64,000 bases of DNA, from contig NC_089464.1 of the NCBI RefSeq assembly GCF_029203305.1, positions 186,001 to 250,000 on the forward strand, given 5' to 3'. This DNA comes from Yamadazyma tenuis. Its lineage: Eukaryota > Ascomycota > Pichiomycetes > Serinales > Debaryomycetaceae. Numbering within the stretch: position 1 is the first letter of the stretch; the number at the start of each line of letters is the position of its first letter. Of this stretch, positions 39,250-48,414 are shown piece after piece. The notes beneath the pieces are model-generated. The model did no database searches and was not told the origin of the DNA. It saw only the letters and a program-made list of their open reading frames with translations. The translations under genes were made by a program, and so were the position numbers.

Positions 39250-42200
39250 ATGGGGAAATATAGACCACGGTTCAACGAAAAGGCTCGGTCCGGGATGCTT
39301 GCTAAGCAGGCCACCTTGAAGAAGGCCCGGAATAAAGCCTACTTCCGTCAACTCGATGACGGCAATACCGAAGGAGAACCTGCGGAAACCTCCCCCGCTG
39401 TTCCAGATGATCCAAATGCAGAGATCTTAAAGCCCATGACAGACCAGGAAAAGATCGATAGAAAACGGGTATTGGAGCTGCAAATCTACTCCATGAACGA
39501 AAAAGAGTCCAAAATGTCTCGAAATAAGAGAAAGAGATTGGATAAATACATTGAGCATCAGCTAAAGCGAGAAGAGAAGAAGGCCCTTTTTGAAAAGTTA
39601 TCCCATACCAAGGTTGACACCGAAATGTTCACACCTTCCAAGATCCTTGGTAAGGGGGGCCAGACCAGGAAGGAACAGTTAGTAGAAGCGTTGGAGTTAG
39701 AGAGACATGGACGTGGAGATGAGAGGACTAAAGACCTTTTGTATGAAGAGAGAGAAGTGAAAGAATGGCCGGGCGATGAGCAACTTGTTTTTCACCAAGA
39801 AAGCGAAGGTGATGAAGAACCAGAGGAAAAATACCCGGAAGATGACCAGGATGCAAGTGGATTCATAGATAACAGGCCTGCAAAATTTGGTGGTTCTGGA
39901 TTTGGATTTGGGTTCAGTAATATCAAGAAAGTTGAAACTGCTAAACCTGTTTCAAAGAGCAAGTACAGCTGGAGAAGCCGACTAGAAGAAGCGGAAAAGA
40001 GCAAGTACCACCAAGAAGATGAGGATGACTTTGCTTCTGAGAGTGATGAAGACAGTGACGAGAATCAAAGTGATATCGAGGAAAGTGACGAGAATGAAAG
40101 TGATATCGAGGATGGGGAAAACGATCTCGAAAGCGGCCTGGACGATGTTAGTGACAACGAAAGCGACAGTGAAAGTGACGAAGAGGTCTCAAAACTTCTC
40201 GCTGCAAAACCAAAGCATACCTCTTCTGGACTGGCCTTCAAAGAATGGGCCGAACAGCAGGTCAAGCAGATGTCAGGACATACCGAAATGGTGTTACCAA
40301 AATTGTCCGATACAGTGAAAAAACAGTACTCAAAACACCAAGTCAGAGAAGAAGACGTTGACCATTCCAGTGATGACGAAAATTATATCCCCATCAATAA
40401 GAACAGTCAAAGACAAGCATTTTTCGTGGATATTGTTAGAAGTGAAGAAGTGCAAAACCAACGTATTCATTTGCCGGTTTTCAATGAAGAACACAGAGTA
40501 ATGGAAGCAGTTTACCATCACGACTGTATCATCATTTGTGGTGAAACCGGATCTGGTAAAACCACCCAAGTACCTCAGTTCTTATATGAGGCCGGGTTTG
40601 GTTCTCAAGACTCGCCTTTGTATCCTGGGATGATTGGGGTCACCCAACCCAGAAGAGTGGCAGCTGTTTCCATGGCAAACAGAGTGAAAAATGAACTTGG
40701 AGATCATGGTCACCGAGTAGGTTACCAGATTCGATTTGATTCTAACATCAAAGGAGAAGGTACAAAACATGGTACTGCCCTCAAGTTCATGACTGACGGG
40801 GTACTCCTTAGAGAAATGATGTCCGATTTCCTCCTCACCAAATATTCTGTCATTATCATTGATGAGGCACACGAAAGAAATATCAATACAGATATTCTTA
40901 TAGGAATGCTCAGCAGAGTCTTGAAGTTAAGAAGGAAGCGTCACGATGCTAATCCCGAGACCACCAAACCTTTAAAGTTGATCATTATGTCTGCTACCTT
41001 AAGAGTATCTGATTTCTCTCTGAACTCAGTTTTGTTCAAGAAACCTCCTCCAATAATCAAGATCTCTGCTAGACAGTATCCTGTCAGTGTTCATTTCAGT
41101 AGACACACAGCTTTTGAATATCAGGAAGAAGCCTTTAAGAAAACATGCAAGATCCACCAAAAGCTTCCTCCTGGAGGTATTCTCATCTTTTTGACGGGTC
41201 AGGCTGAAATCACTGACATGGTCAAAAGACTCAAAGCAGAGTTTCCTTTTCTTTCCAGAAACATCACTAAAATAGATGAAGACATCACCACTGTGGTCAA
41301 CCACAAGAATGTTGATTTGGAGGCTGAAGAAGTCGATTTGGGAACAAACAAAGCTTTGAATGGTGAAGAAGATGACTATGTATCCTCTGACGAAGAAGAA
41401 GAAGGGTTTGAGGAGTCGCTTGAAGAACACCAATCTCCGAACGATCCCTTGTTCGTTTTACCATTGTATTCTTCTTTACCCACAGATCAACAGATGAAGG
41501 TGTTTCAAAACCCTCCAAAGGGAAGCAGAATCTGTGTGGTGGCTACCAACGTAGCAGAGACCTCTTTGACGATTCCGGGAATCAGGTATGTGGTTGACTG
41601 TGGAAGGTGCAAAGAGAGAAAATACAACAAGGATACCGATATTCAGTCGTTTGAAATTGAATGGATCTCCAAGGCATCGGCTGACCAAAGATGTGGTAGA
41701 GCCGGTAGAACAGGACCAGGTCACTGCTACCGGTTGTTCTCTTCTGCTGTTTATGAGGATTTTTTCAGTCAGTTCAGTGATCCAGAGATTCTTCGAACTC
41801 CGGTTGAAAGCACCACCCTATCCATGAAAAGTATGGGAATTGATCAGGTGGTAAACTTCCCATTCCCAACACCTCCAGGAAGACAGTCCTTAGCTAAGGC
41901 AGAACTGGTGTTGGGTGCAATTGGTGCTTTGGCCAAAGACAAAACCATCACCTCTTTGGGAAAAGCCATGTCCCATTTCCCATTGACTCCACGATTCGCT
42001 AAGATCTTGATTTTGGGAAACCAAAGAGGCTGTTTGCCATATATCATTGCCCTCGTGTCAGCATTCACAGTTGGCGATCCTTTTATCGGTGAACTAGAAA
42101 TCACTCAAAGTGAACTGTTTGCCAAACAAGACGATGATAAAAAGAAGAAGATCATCAACGACTTCCACAGGTCGCGGGCTTTGTTCAGCCGGTTGAGCAA

Positions 42201-42966
42201 GTCCAGTGATGCCCTTTGCTTATTATCGGCAGTCTGTGCCTTTGACCATGTGCCTCATGACAAGCAAGACGATTTTCTCAAGGACAACTACTTAAGACCC
42301 AAAGTCATGAAAGAAATAGGTCAATTAAGACGCCAGATCACTCGTATTGTCAAGATGAATACGAAGCTGGAGAGTGTTGCAACCACTCTTGAGGCCGAAG
42401 GTATCACCAAGCTTGGAGTTCCTTCAGAAAAACAAGTGGCATCCATCAAACAGATTGTTGCATCGGGATTCCTAGACCAGATTTCGGTAAGAGCTGATAT
42501 CGTCAACTCGGAAGTCAGTGTTCCCAAGAGCACCAGTATAATTAACATCCCATACCAAACAATCACGTTAACAGCGCAATCGGACGAAACTACTGATGGG
42601 TTTGTGTACATTCATCCTCACTCTGTGTTGGCTGCGTCAGGTGAAATGCCTCCAGATATGATGGTATACCAATTGCTTAACCTAAGCAGCAATAGAAAAG
42701 AAGGCGTGGTAACAAAGGCCAGAATGAAGGCACTTGTGGACATTTCAGGGAAGCAATTGGCCAATATTGCCAAAGGGTCTCCATTATTGACATACTCCAA
42801 ACCCTTAGGTAACAAGTATGCACCCAAAAATATCACTTCTTCAAAGAGAGAGGCATATGTTATCCCTCGATTTGGAGCTGCTATCGGTTCTGGGGGGTTG
42901 GGCTGGGATTTGCCTGTCATTAAAGTGGTGCAAGTAAAAAATAATGGTCAATGGATCAATGAATAG
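39250..42966 (+). CDS. ECM16: DEAH-box RNA helicase Ecm16/Dhr1 (DHX37)
   Basis: Nucleolar ATPase that releases U3 snoRNA from pre-rRNA during 18S maturation. The N-terminus MGKYRPRFNEKARSGMLAKQ matches yeast Ecm16. A basic/acidic extension to about 400 includes the conserved FIDNRPAKFGGSGFGFGFSNIK and a long Asp/Glu/Ser tract around 260-320. Helicase core: GETGSGKTTQ near 431, TQPRRVAA, DEAH at 538-541, SATLRVSDF, FLTGQAEI, an acidic insert (YVSSDEEEEGFEESLEE), TNVAETSLTIPG and the QRCGRAGRTGPG motif VI. HA2/OB domains complete the C-terminus. Length 1238 against 1267 in yeast. It shares a 102-bp divergent promoter with NYV1. Confidence 0.95.
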   Translation: MGKYRPRFNEKARSGMLAKQATLKKARNKAYFRQLDDGNTEGEPAETSPAVPDDPNAEILKPMTDQEKIDRKRVLELQIYSMNEKESKMSRNKRKRLDKYIEHQLKREEKKALFEKLSHTKVDTEMFTPSKILGKGGQTRKEQLVEALELERHGRGDERTKDLLYEEREVKEWPGDEQLVFHQESEGDEEPEEKYPEDDQDASGFIDNRPAKFGGSGFGFGFSNIKKVETAKPVSKSKYSWRSRLEEAEKSKYHQEDEDDFASESDEDSDENQSDIEESDENESDIEDGENDLESGLDDVSDNESDSESDEEVSKLLAAKPKHTSSGLAFKEWAEQQVKQMSGHTEMVLPKLSDTVKKQYSKHQVREEDVDHSSDDENYIPINKNSQRQAFFVDIVRSEEVQNQRIHLPVFNEEHRVMEAVYHHDCIIICGETGSGKTTQVPQFLYEAGFGSQDSPLYPGMIGVTQPRRVAAVSMANRVKNELGDHGHRVGYQIRFDSNIKGEGTKHGTALKFMTDGVLLREMMSDFLLTKYSVIIIDEAHERNINTDILIGMLSRVLKLRRKRHDANPETTKPLKLIIMSATLRVSDFSLNSVLFKKPPPIIKISARQYPVSVHFSRHTAFEYQEEAFKKTCKIHQKLPPGGILIFLTGQAEITDMVKRLKAEFPFLSRNITKIDEDITTVVNHKNVDLEAEEVDLGTNKALNGEEDDYVSSDEEEEGFEESLEEHQSPNDPLFVLPLYSSLPTDQQMKVFQNPPKGSRICVVATNVAETSLTIPGIRYVVDCGRCKERKYNKDTDIQSFEIEWISKASADQRCGRAGRTGPGHCYRLFSSAVYEDFFSQFSDPEILRTPVESTTLSMKSMGIDQVVNFPFPTPPGRQSLAKAELVLGAIGALAKDKTITSLGKAMSHFPLTPRFAKILILGNQRGCLPYIIALVSAFTVGDPFIGELEITQSELFAKQDDDKKKKIINDFHRSRALFSRLSKSSDALCLLSAVCAFDHVPHDKQDDFLKDNYLRPKVMKEIGQLRRQITRIVKMNTKLESVATTLEAEGITKLGVPSEKQVASIKQIVASGFLDQISVRADIVNSEVSVPKSTSIINIPYQTITLTAQSDETTDGFVYIHPHSVLAASGEMPPDMMVYQLLNLSSNRKEGVVTKARMKALVDISGKQLANIAKGSPLLTYSKPLGNKYAPKNITSSKREAYVIPRFGAAIGSGGLGWDLPVIKVVQVKNNGQWINE
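40051..40110 (+). repeat. 30-bp tandem duplication in the ECM16 acidic tract
   Basis: Two adjacent 30-bp units (40051-40080, 40081-40110) differ at 2 positions. They encode repeated ESDENxSDIE acidic decamers within the disordered N-terminal region of Ecm16. Confidence 0.85.
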
Positions 42967-43050
42967 AGTTTTTCTAGTGTAAATAGAAGTAGTTCGCATC
43001 GCATATTTTTTTGTTTTGATTCAACCTTCGTGAACACAGATCTCTAAAAC

Positions 43051-46000
43051 ATGGAAAGGAGTGGCAAGAAGCGGGTTCGAATAGATGATACCGTCACCGA
43101 GATCAGGCTGGCACGTCAATACCTGCCACCCACCAACCGCCAGTCAAATCCTTTAATTCCTGTCCATATTCTTGATGAAGCGTTCCAGAGAATTCTCTTG
43201 GTATCGGTTTTTGTGTTGATCCAGGCGTGGAAGCTTTATGATGCAATGCTTCTTAACACCATTGCCGATGACTCGGTGGTTGGCTCTTCTCTCAGTCGTA
43301 TGACTTTCGTGTTGAAATACTTGCTTATTGACGGGCTATTCCTTTGGTTTCTTCCAATTCTCAATCTTCAATACCTTTCATTTTCTCCATTAGTGACATT
43401 GTTGTTCACTTTGATCCTTAACTTGTTCAACATATTGCTTGCAAGCAAATTGAATATGTCACTTTTCATGGTGGTTGTGGGTCCCTATTTCAAATCCCTA
43501 AAACCTTCCAAAGAACTCACAGTAGCAGGTGATGCTATAAACCCTAAAGTCATCGATATGGACTCTCATTTCAAGGGTAAATACACCATCCAGTATCTTC
43601 CAGATTCGTTGGCAAAGTTCAATGTTTTCGACCTACATTCTGTGTGCCAAGACCCAGAAGAAAAGATACCTTTCCAAATTCCTATTGAGTTCAATACCAC
43701 CACTGATCTTGGACTTCTTGAAATCCAGTACACATCTCCAGAAAACAAGGTGTCCCAAATAGTGTTCCAGGAATCTGATCTCCATAAGTTGATCAACAAG
43801 GATTATTCTCATCTAAAATCAAATAAAAAATACGTGAAAGACGATTATAGAGTGTTTTATCTTGAAATTCCCGTTCGAGAACCAGGTTCTTATAAAATCA
43901 GCATAGTACGAGACAAGAGTGGAACCAACATGAGATATGTGCAAAATGAGTTTTCCTTTGCTTACTGTCCGGGTGCATCATTCATCTTACCTAAGAGCTA
44001 TGCATCTGACACCAACAACAAAGCATGTGTAGGGTTCAAGTTGGACGATCTCAGCATGAAACTTCCATTAATTACATTTTATGGATCACCTCCTCTTGTT
44101 ACAAAAATCGGAACAACTATAAACGGGAAGAGTAATAAAGTTATTGATGCCGAAATCAGTCTTGAAACTTTGGATACTTTAAAATTCAACTTCACCAGCC
44201 AATTTTCCCACAAAATTACCAGAAATCTGTTGGAGCAAGAAATCCTTAAGGACCCAAAAATGTTTAATGTCAAAGAGTCCAGTACAATTCAATTTCAGAT
44301 CCTTGAAATCAAAGATTCACTAGGAAACGTTAAGAGATACAATCCTCAGTCTGATTCTTCCGATTTGAGGTATAATCTCAATTTGTTAACAAAGCCTTCA
44401 TTGAGGTTGATTGATATGGATTCTTCCAAGAAGCTTTTGGTCAATGGTACTAAAGATCTCAGTTTTGCAACCAGTTCCAACATAAGAGAACAACTACCAT
44501 TCACTGCTTATTATGCATATGAATCTGTGATAAATCCTGAATTGTCATTCAACTTTTCTCATAAATTCTCTACCTTTGCTGACTTACAAAAAGGGATATC
44601 CGTCTCCAATCCTGGAATTTATAAGCTTCTTCGTGTTTCTGGGAAATACTGTGAGTGTGAAGTTCAACCCTCCGCCATTAATCTTGAAACTATTTTACCT
44701 CCTCTGCTAGAAATCCAAGCTGAGCCTTTGGTGGACAATTGTGTTGGTATGACTGGTTATAATTTCAAGTTCAATGCAAAGGGAAGCGCTCCTTTCACTG
44801 TGGAATATTCCGTATATCAAAATTCAAGTCTGGGGACTTTAAGACCGCTTCCAGGGCCAAATGGAAGAATTAAGAGACTATTGAAGAGCTCAAGCAATGA
44901 CTTTGACTTTGCTTATAAACCTCCAGGAGAAGGCAACTATGTGGTTAGATTTGAGGCTATCAGAGATTATGACTATTATGATTCTCCTACACTCTTGAAC
45001 GAAAAAGAACACACCTACCTGACATACTTCAAACAGAGATCTAAGGTTTCATTCTTCGATAGACAGTCTAATGGCTTACAGAAAACAATCAACCTCTGTA
45101 AGGGAGAGTCTACGCGTGTACCTGTGTATTTCACAGGAAGCTTTCCATTTACCTTCGACTATTCATTGATCGACAAAAACTCAGGAAAGAATATCTTGAC
45201 GAAACTCAATCAGAAGGCCTACAGTAGACTTTTTGAAATTGATACAAAGGACATCACATTTGGTGGTATTTTCGATGTTGTTCTTGCTAACGTAGTTGAT
45301 GCCAATTCTTGTGCTACAGATTTCGATGGTAAGGAGAAGGTTCAAATAGTTGCTAGGTCGGATGTTCCTGAAATTTCCTTTGATGTAAAACAACAAGTGT
45401 CTTATCATAAAATTGTTGAAGGAGATTTCATTGATATTCCATTGCTGACGAGGTTCTTCAAAAGTAAGCTGGGTACAGTAGAATTTGAAGTTTCGAACCT
45501 TGAAAATCTTAACGATAAAAGAACAGAAACTGTCCAAGTTTCAACTCATATGACAATAAGCAAACCAGGTATCTACAAGTTGGTGAGCTTCACTGATGGT
45601 AAGTGTCATGGGAAAATTTCAGATATAGAAAAGGCTATCCATGTTTCCTTCCACCCCAGACCTCAAATCCGTGCTGATGCAGACAAACTGATCACCCAGT
45701 CTTCTAGTACTAATGAAAGCCTTTTACTTATATCTGGATGTCAAGGTTGTAAGAGACAAGCTACTGTTCATTTCGAAGGTAAAGGACCTTTTATGGTGGA
45801 TTACGAAATTAAGTTTCCAAGTGGAAAAACTGACTCCAGAACTATGACTAGTGACAAGAGCAAGTTGCTCATCGACCTCCCAACTGACAATAGTGGGCTC
45901 TATGAGCACCGATTCAAGAGGATATTTGATGGTCTTTACACAAGAAGTAAATCCCCTGATAGAGGATTCAAACCGCAGATTATCTCTTATGAGGTTTTGC

Positions 46001-46944
46001 CAGCTCCAAGCATTGTATTTGAAAAGATGGATGTTTTAAAATTATGTGAAGCATCCCTCAGCAAGTACATTAATGAATTGGACTCTCTTTCGATCTCTGT
46101 TTCTGGAAAAGCTCCCTTTTCTGCTCAAATAATGCTTATTGGGGACAGCTTAGAGAAGAAGTTCACCATTGAAAATATCAATGGTCCCACAATAAACTTG
46201 AATGATGCTGTTGACTCAAAGAATGTGCCTATCTGGAAATATCTCAAACAAGGCGAATATGAACTCAGTATAACTCAAGTGAGCGATAGCAACAGATGTG
46301 AAAAGAAGACCCAGAATCTCAGTACCCTTATACTTTCAATAAGCCCAGCTCCAGATGTCACCAAGTTTGACCAATCAAAGAGCTACTATTGTGTTGGAGA
46401 TCATGTTGGATACGATTTGCTAGGTGAACCTCCTTTTACATTATCATACGAATTTCAAGGAACTTATCATAAAGCCCAAACCACCAACGAGTTTAGAAGA
46501 TTGGCAGCAAAACCAGGTATAATTCATGTCTCCAGTATGGAAGACTCGTCTGCTGGAAAGTGTATGGTGAACATCGAACCAAGTTCCCAAAAGTATAAGG
46601 ACTTGGAAATAGTGATTCATGACTTACCTTCCGTTGAAGTAAACCATGGCGATTATATAAGTCAAAACATCCATGAAGGAGACCAAACAGAATTAAAGTT
46701 CTCTTTCACGGGTACACCACCATTTTCTATCACGTACGTCAGAACTCTTGATCCAAACGTGAAAGCCAAGAGAACCAAGAACTCCAAGCTTCATAAAGGC
46801 GTCAATAAAATCATCGAGACTCAAACCATCAACAACATCAAGGACCATGAATACACTGTTATGGTTGGTTTGGAAGGAACTTATGAAGCTATAGAAGTGA
46901 AGGATAAGTACTGTATGGCTAAAAGGGAATTTTCCTACGAATAA
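43051..46944 (+). CDS. POM152: Nuclear pore membrane protein Pom152
   Basis: Integral nucleoporin that forms the lumenal ring of the nuclear pore complex. The short N-terminal cytosolic/nuclear part (1-43) is followed by hydrophobic segments about 44-63, 86-104 and 111-132; the remaining roughly 1150 residues are lumenal and consist of repeated Ig-like (cadherin-like) beta domains, recognisable from recurring G-x-PPF/APF phrases (GSPPLV, GSAPFTVEYS, GSFPFTFDYS, GKGPFMVDYE, GKAPFSAQ, GEPPFTLSYE, GTPPFSITYV) each paired with a KPGIYKL-like strand and Cys pair. Length 1297 against 1337 in yeast. ATG at 43051. Converges on the secreted-protein gene with 48 bp between stops. Confidence 0.94.
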   Translation: MERSGKKRVRIDDTVTEIRLARQYLPPTNRQSNPLIPVHILDEAFQRILLVSVFVLIQAWKLYDAMLLNTIADDSVVGSSLSRMTFVLKYLLIDGLFLWFLPILNLQYLSFSPLVTLLFTLILNLFNILLASKLNMSLFMVVVGPYFKSLKPSKELTVAGDAINPKVIDMDSHFKGKYTIQYLPDSLAKFNVFDLHSVCQDPEEKIPFQIPIEFNTTTDLGLLEIQYTSPENKVSQIVFQESDLHKLINKDYSHLKSNKKYVKDDYRVFYLEIPVREPGSYKISIVRDKSGTNMRYVQNEFSFAYCPGASFILPKSYASDTNNKACVGFKLDDLSMKLPLITFYGSPPLVTKIGTTINGKSNKVIDAEISLETLDTLKFNFTSQFSHKITRNLLEQEILKDPKMFNVKESSTIQFQILEIKDSLGNVKRYNPQSDSSDLRYNLNLLTKPSLRLIDMDSSKKLLVNGTKDLSFATSSNIREQLPFTAYYAYESVINPELSFNFSHKFSTFADLQKGISVSNPGIYKLLRVSGKYCECEVQPSAINLETILPPLLEIQAEPLVDNCVGMTGYNFKFNAKGSAPFTVEYSVYQNSSLGTLRPLPGPNGRIKRLLKSSSNDFDFAYKPPGEGNYVVRFEAIRDYDYYDSPTLLNEKEHTYLTYFKQRSKVSFFDRQSNGLQKTINLCKGESTRVPVYFTGSFPFTFDYSLIDKNSGKNILTKLNQKAYSRLFEIDTKDITFGGIFDVVLANVVDANSCATDFDGKEKVQIVARSDVPEISFDVKQQVSYHKIVEGDFIDIPLLTRFFKSKLGTVEFEVSNLENLNDKRTETVQVSTHMTISKPGIYKLVSFTDGKCHGKISDIEKAIHVSFHPRPQIRADADKLITQSSSTNESLLLISGCQGCKRQATVHFEGKGPFMVDYEIKFPSGKTDSRTMTSDKSKLLIDLPTDNSGLYEHRFKRIFDGLYTRSKSPDRGFKPQIISYEVLPAPSIVFEKMDVLKLCEASLSKYINELDSLSISVSGKAPFSAQIMLIGDSLEKKFTIENINGPTINLNDAVDSKNVPIWKYLKQGEYELSITQVSDSNRCEKKTQNLSTLILSISPAPDVTKFDQSKSYYCVGDHVGYDLLGEPPFTLSYEFQGTYHKAQTTNEFRRLAAKPGIIHVSSMEDSSAGKCMVNIEPSSQKYKDLEIVIHDLPSVEVNHGDYISQNIHEGDQTELKFSFTGTPPFSITYVRTLDPNVKAKRTKNSKLHKGVNKIIETQTINNIKDHEYTVMVGLEGTYEAIEVKDKYCMAKREFSYE

Positions 46945-46992
46945 GTCAGATAATTTTGTATATTATATAAAGAATAAACTAGACCTGTAAAG

Positions 46993-47775
46993 TCAGTCAA
47001 GGGAAGTACATTTGGAAGTGACTGACTTGACAAACTCAAGCTCTGTTCGTTCCCATTCTTCAAGCTCGTAGCCAAAGTTGGGCTTTAAACATGACTTTGG
47101 ATTAGCACGAACAAGACCCTTTAAACAATCAGAAAAGTTCTTGTAGGCCAGTAACGTAATCAAACGCTTTTCAACATTCACCTTAACTAACGAGATCACG
47201 GCTATTATCTGTGCTTTTTTGCCAGCGGGAACGTTACACGTCGCCTGTACCGAAATGGGAGTACCTTTGCTGATGTCCAATTCTGCCTCAAATGCTGTTT
47301 GAAGCACAAGCTTAGCAGAAACAGAAGCAATGAGTGAAAAGGTTTTTCCACTTGAAGCTGACACAGAATATGACACCGAGTTGGCCACTGTAGATCTCGA
47401 ATTGTCGAGAGCAGACCCCAATGGCCTACTTACAGACTGTGTGTGGAGTACAGTTTTTTTAAAGCTGTACTCCGCAAACAAGGTTTCATCGCCTATTATA
47501 GGTACACCACCACCAAAGGACTCGATATCGATATAATCTCCATCTGGTAATATAATGGATTTGGTGTCCTTAACTATCACCACACCGGTTTTGTATAGGC
47601 TTTCTGGATCCAAGTCATTGATCGTTGCAATTTCTAGTGGCCGACGCGTTGTAAGCCAGGTGAGCATTGAGTCGTCATTGGTATGGTCTTGATCCTCCAA
47701 TGTAATTGTGAAAGCAGCCGATACTGCTAGTAAACTTGTCAAGCATTTCAAATGTCTCAAAAGAGCGGGCTTCAT
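46993..47775 (-). CDS. Orphan secreted protein, possible aerolysin-like beta fold
   Basis: I do not recognise the family. The 260-residue product has a clear signal peptide (KCLTSLLAVSAAFTITL, cleavage near residue 21-24) and no GPI signal or membrane anchor, so it is probably secreted or vacuolar. The middle (about 100-190) has long alternating Ser/Thr/hydrophobic stretches (SVSYSVSASSGKTFSLIASV) closed by a CNVPAGKKAQI turn, a pattern like the stem and core strands of aerolysin/ETX-MTX2 proteins. That likeness is inference from residue spacing only. Four Cys (about 184, 217, 229, 257) could form disulfides in the C-terminal half. ATG at 47773-47775. No neighbour suggests a function or an immunity partner. 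Confidence 0.7.
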   Translation of the reverse strand: MKPALLRHLKCLTSLLAVSAAFTITLEDQDHTNDDSMLTWLTTRRPLEIATINDLDPESLYKTGVVIVKDTKSIILPDGDYIDIESFGGGVPIIGDETLFAEYSFKKTVLHTQSVSRPLGSALDNSRSTVANSVSYSVSASSGKTFSLIASVSAKLVLQTAFEAELDISKGTPISVQATCNVPAGKKAQIIAVISLVKVNVEKRLITLLAYKNFSDCLKGLVRANPKSCLKPNFGYELEEWERTELEFVKSVTSKCTSLD

Positions 47776-47843
47776 AGTTGGATATAGTTATTTGGAGGTC
47801 AATGCGGAGGGTTTTATAAATCATGTTTGATATGCGCTAGGCT

Positions 47844-48341
47844 TCAGGATTTGTTCTGCTTAGAATCTTTAGCAGACATCAAGTTCTCAATGGTTTTGGA
47901 TGCTTCCGAAAGCATCGAACGTTCCGAGATCCCCTTGAGGAACAGCTCAAACAGCTTGCTTTTTCCTGGTAGCACTTGCACTTGAAGAAAAATGTCTCTA
48001 ATGGCGTAGGCCAAGGTAATGTCCTTATTTGTAACCTGATTACCAGCATCGTGGGTTGTCAATTTGAAGTCCACCTTATTATAGGTGGTAATTATTGTCG
48101 GGTGGTGCTTGGTTTTGTTGGCTTCCCTGGCCACCTCGCTCAAGAATAACCACGTTTTAGCAAATGAAGATAACTGGTAGTGAGCTGAGAGGAAACTGGT
48201 GGGTTTATCTTCATTATTAGTTGTGTGCTCAAGCTTCCAGGGTTTATAGTCTCCACTATTTACTAAGCGAAGCTCATCTATGATCGCCTTGGTCGTGAGA
48301 GGAGGTGCAAGTGAGGTAAGACGCTTTAGTACTGGTGGCAT
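47844..48341 (-). CDS. Pterin-4a-carbinolamine dehydratase family protein
   Basis: Member of the PCD/DCoH family, which dehydrates 4a-hydroxytetrahydrobiopterin; in yeasts lacking aromatic amino-acid hydroxylases its role is unclear (S. cerevisiae Yhl018w is a mitochondrial relative of about the same size). Of its 165 residues the signature is intact: NKTKHHPTI with His 79-His 80-Pro 81, the aromatic Tyr 87, His 97 in LTTHD, and Asp 107. A Trp-containing WKLEH strand precedes the signature. The first 18 residues (MPPVLKRLTSLAPPLTTK) are basic and lack acids, compatible with mitochondrial import. ATG at 48339-48341; APM2 starts 73 bp away in the other direction. Confidence 0.85.
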   Translation of the reverse strand: MPPVLKRLTSLAPPLTTKAIIDELRLVNSGDYKPWKLEHTTNNEDKPTSFLSAHYQLSSFAKTWLFLSEVAREANKTKHHPTIITTYNKVDFKLTTHDAGNQVTNKDITLAYAIRDIFLQVQVLPGKSKLFELFLKGISERSMLSEASKTIENLMSAKDSKQNKS

Positions 48342-48414
48342 CGAAAAATGAGTGTTGTGATTTTCCTTGATGCCAAATCGCGAAAACGAATTGAAGCCTA
48401 GTTGACATGTTGTG

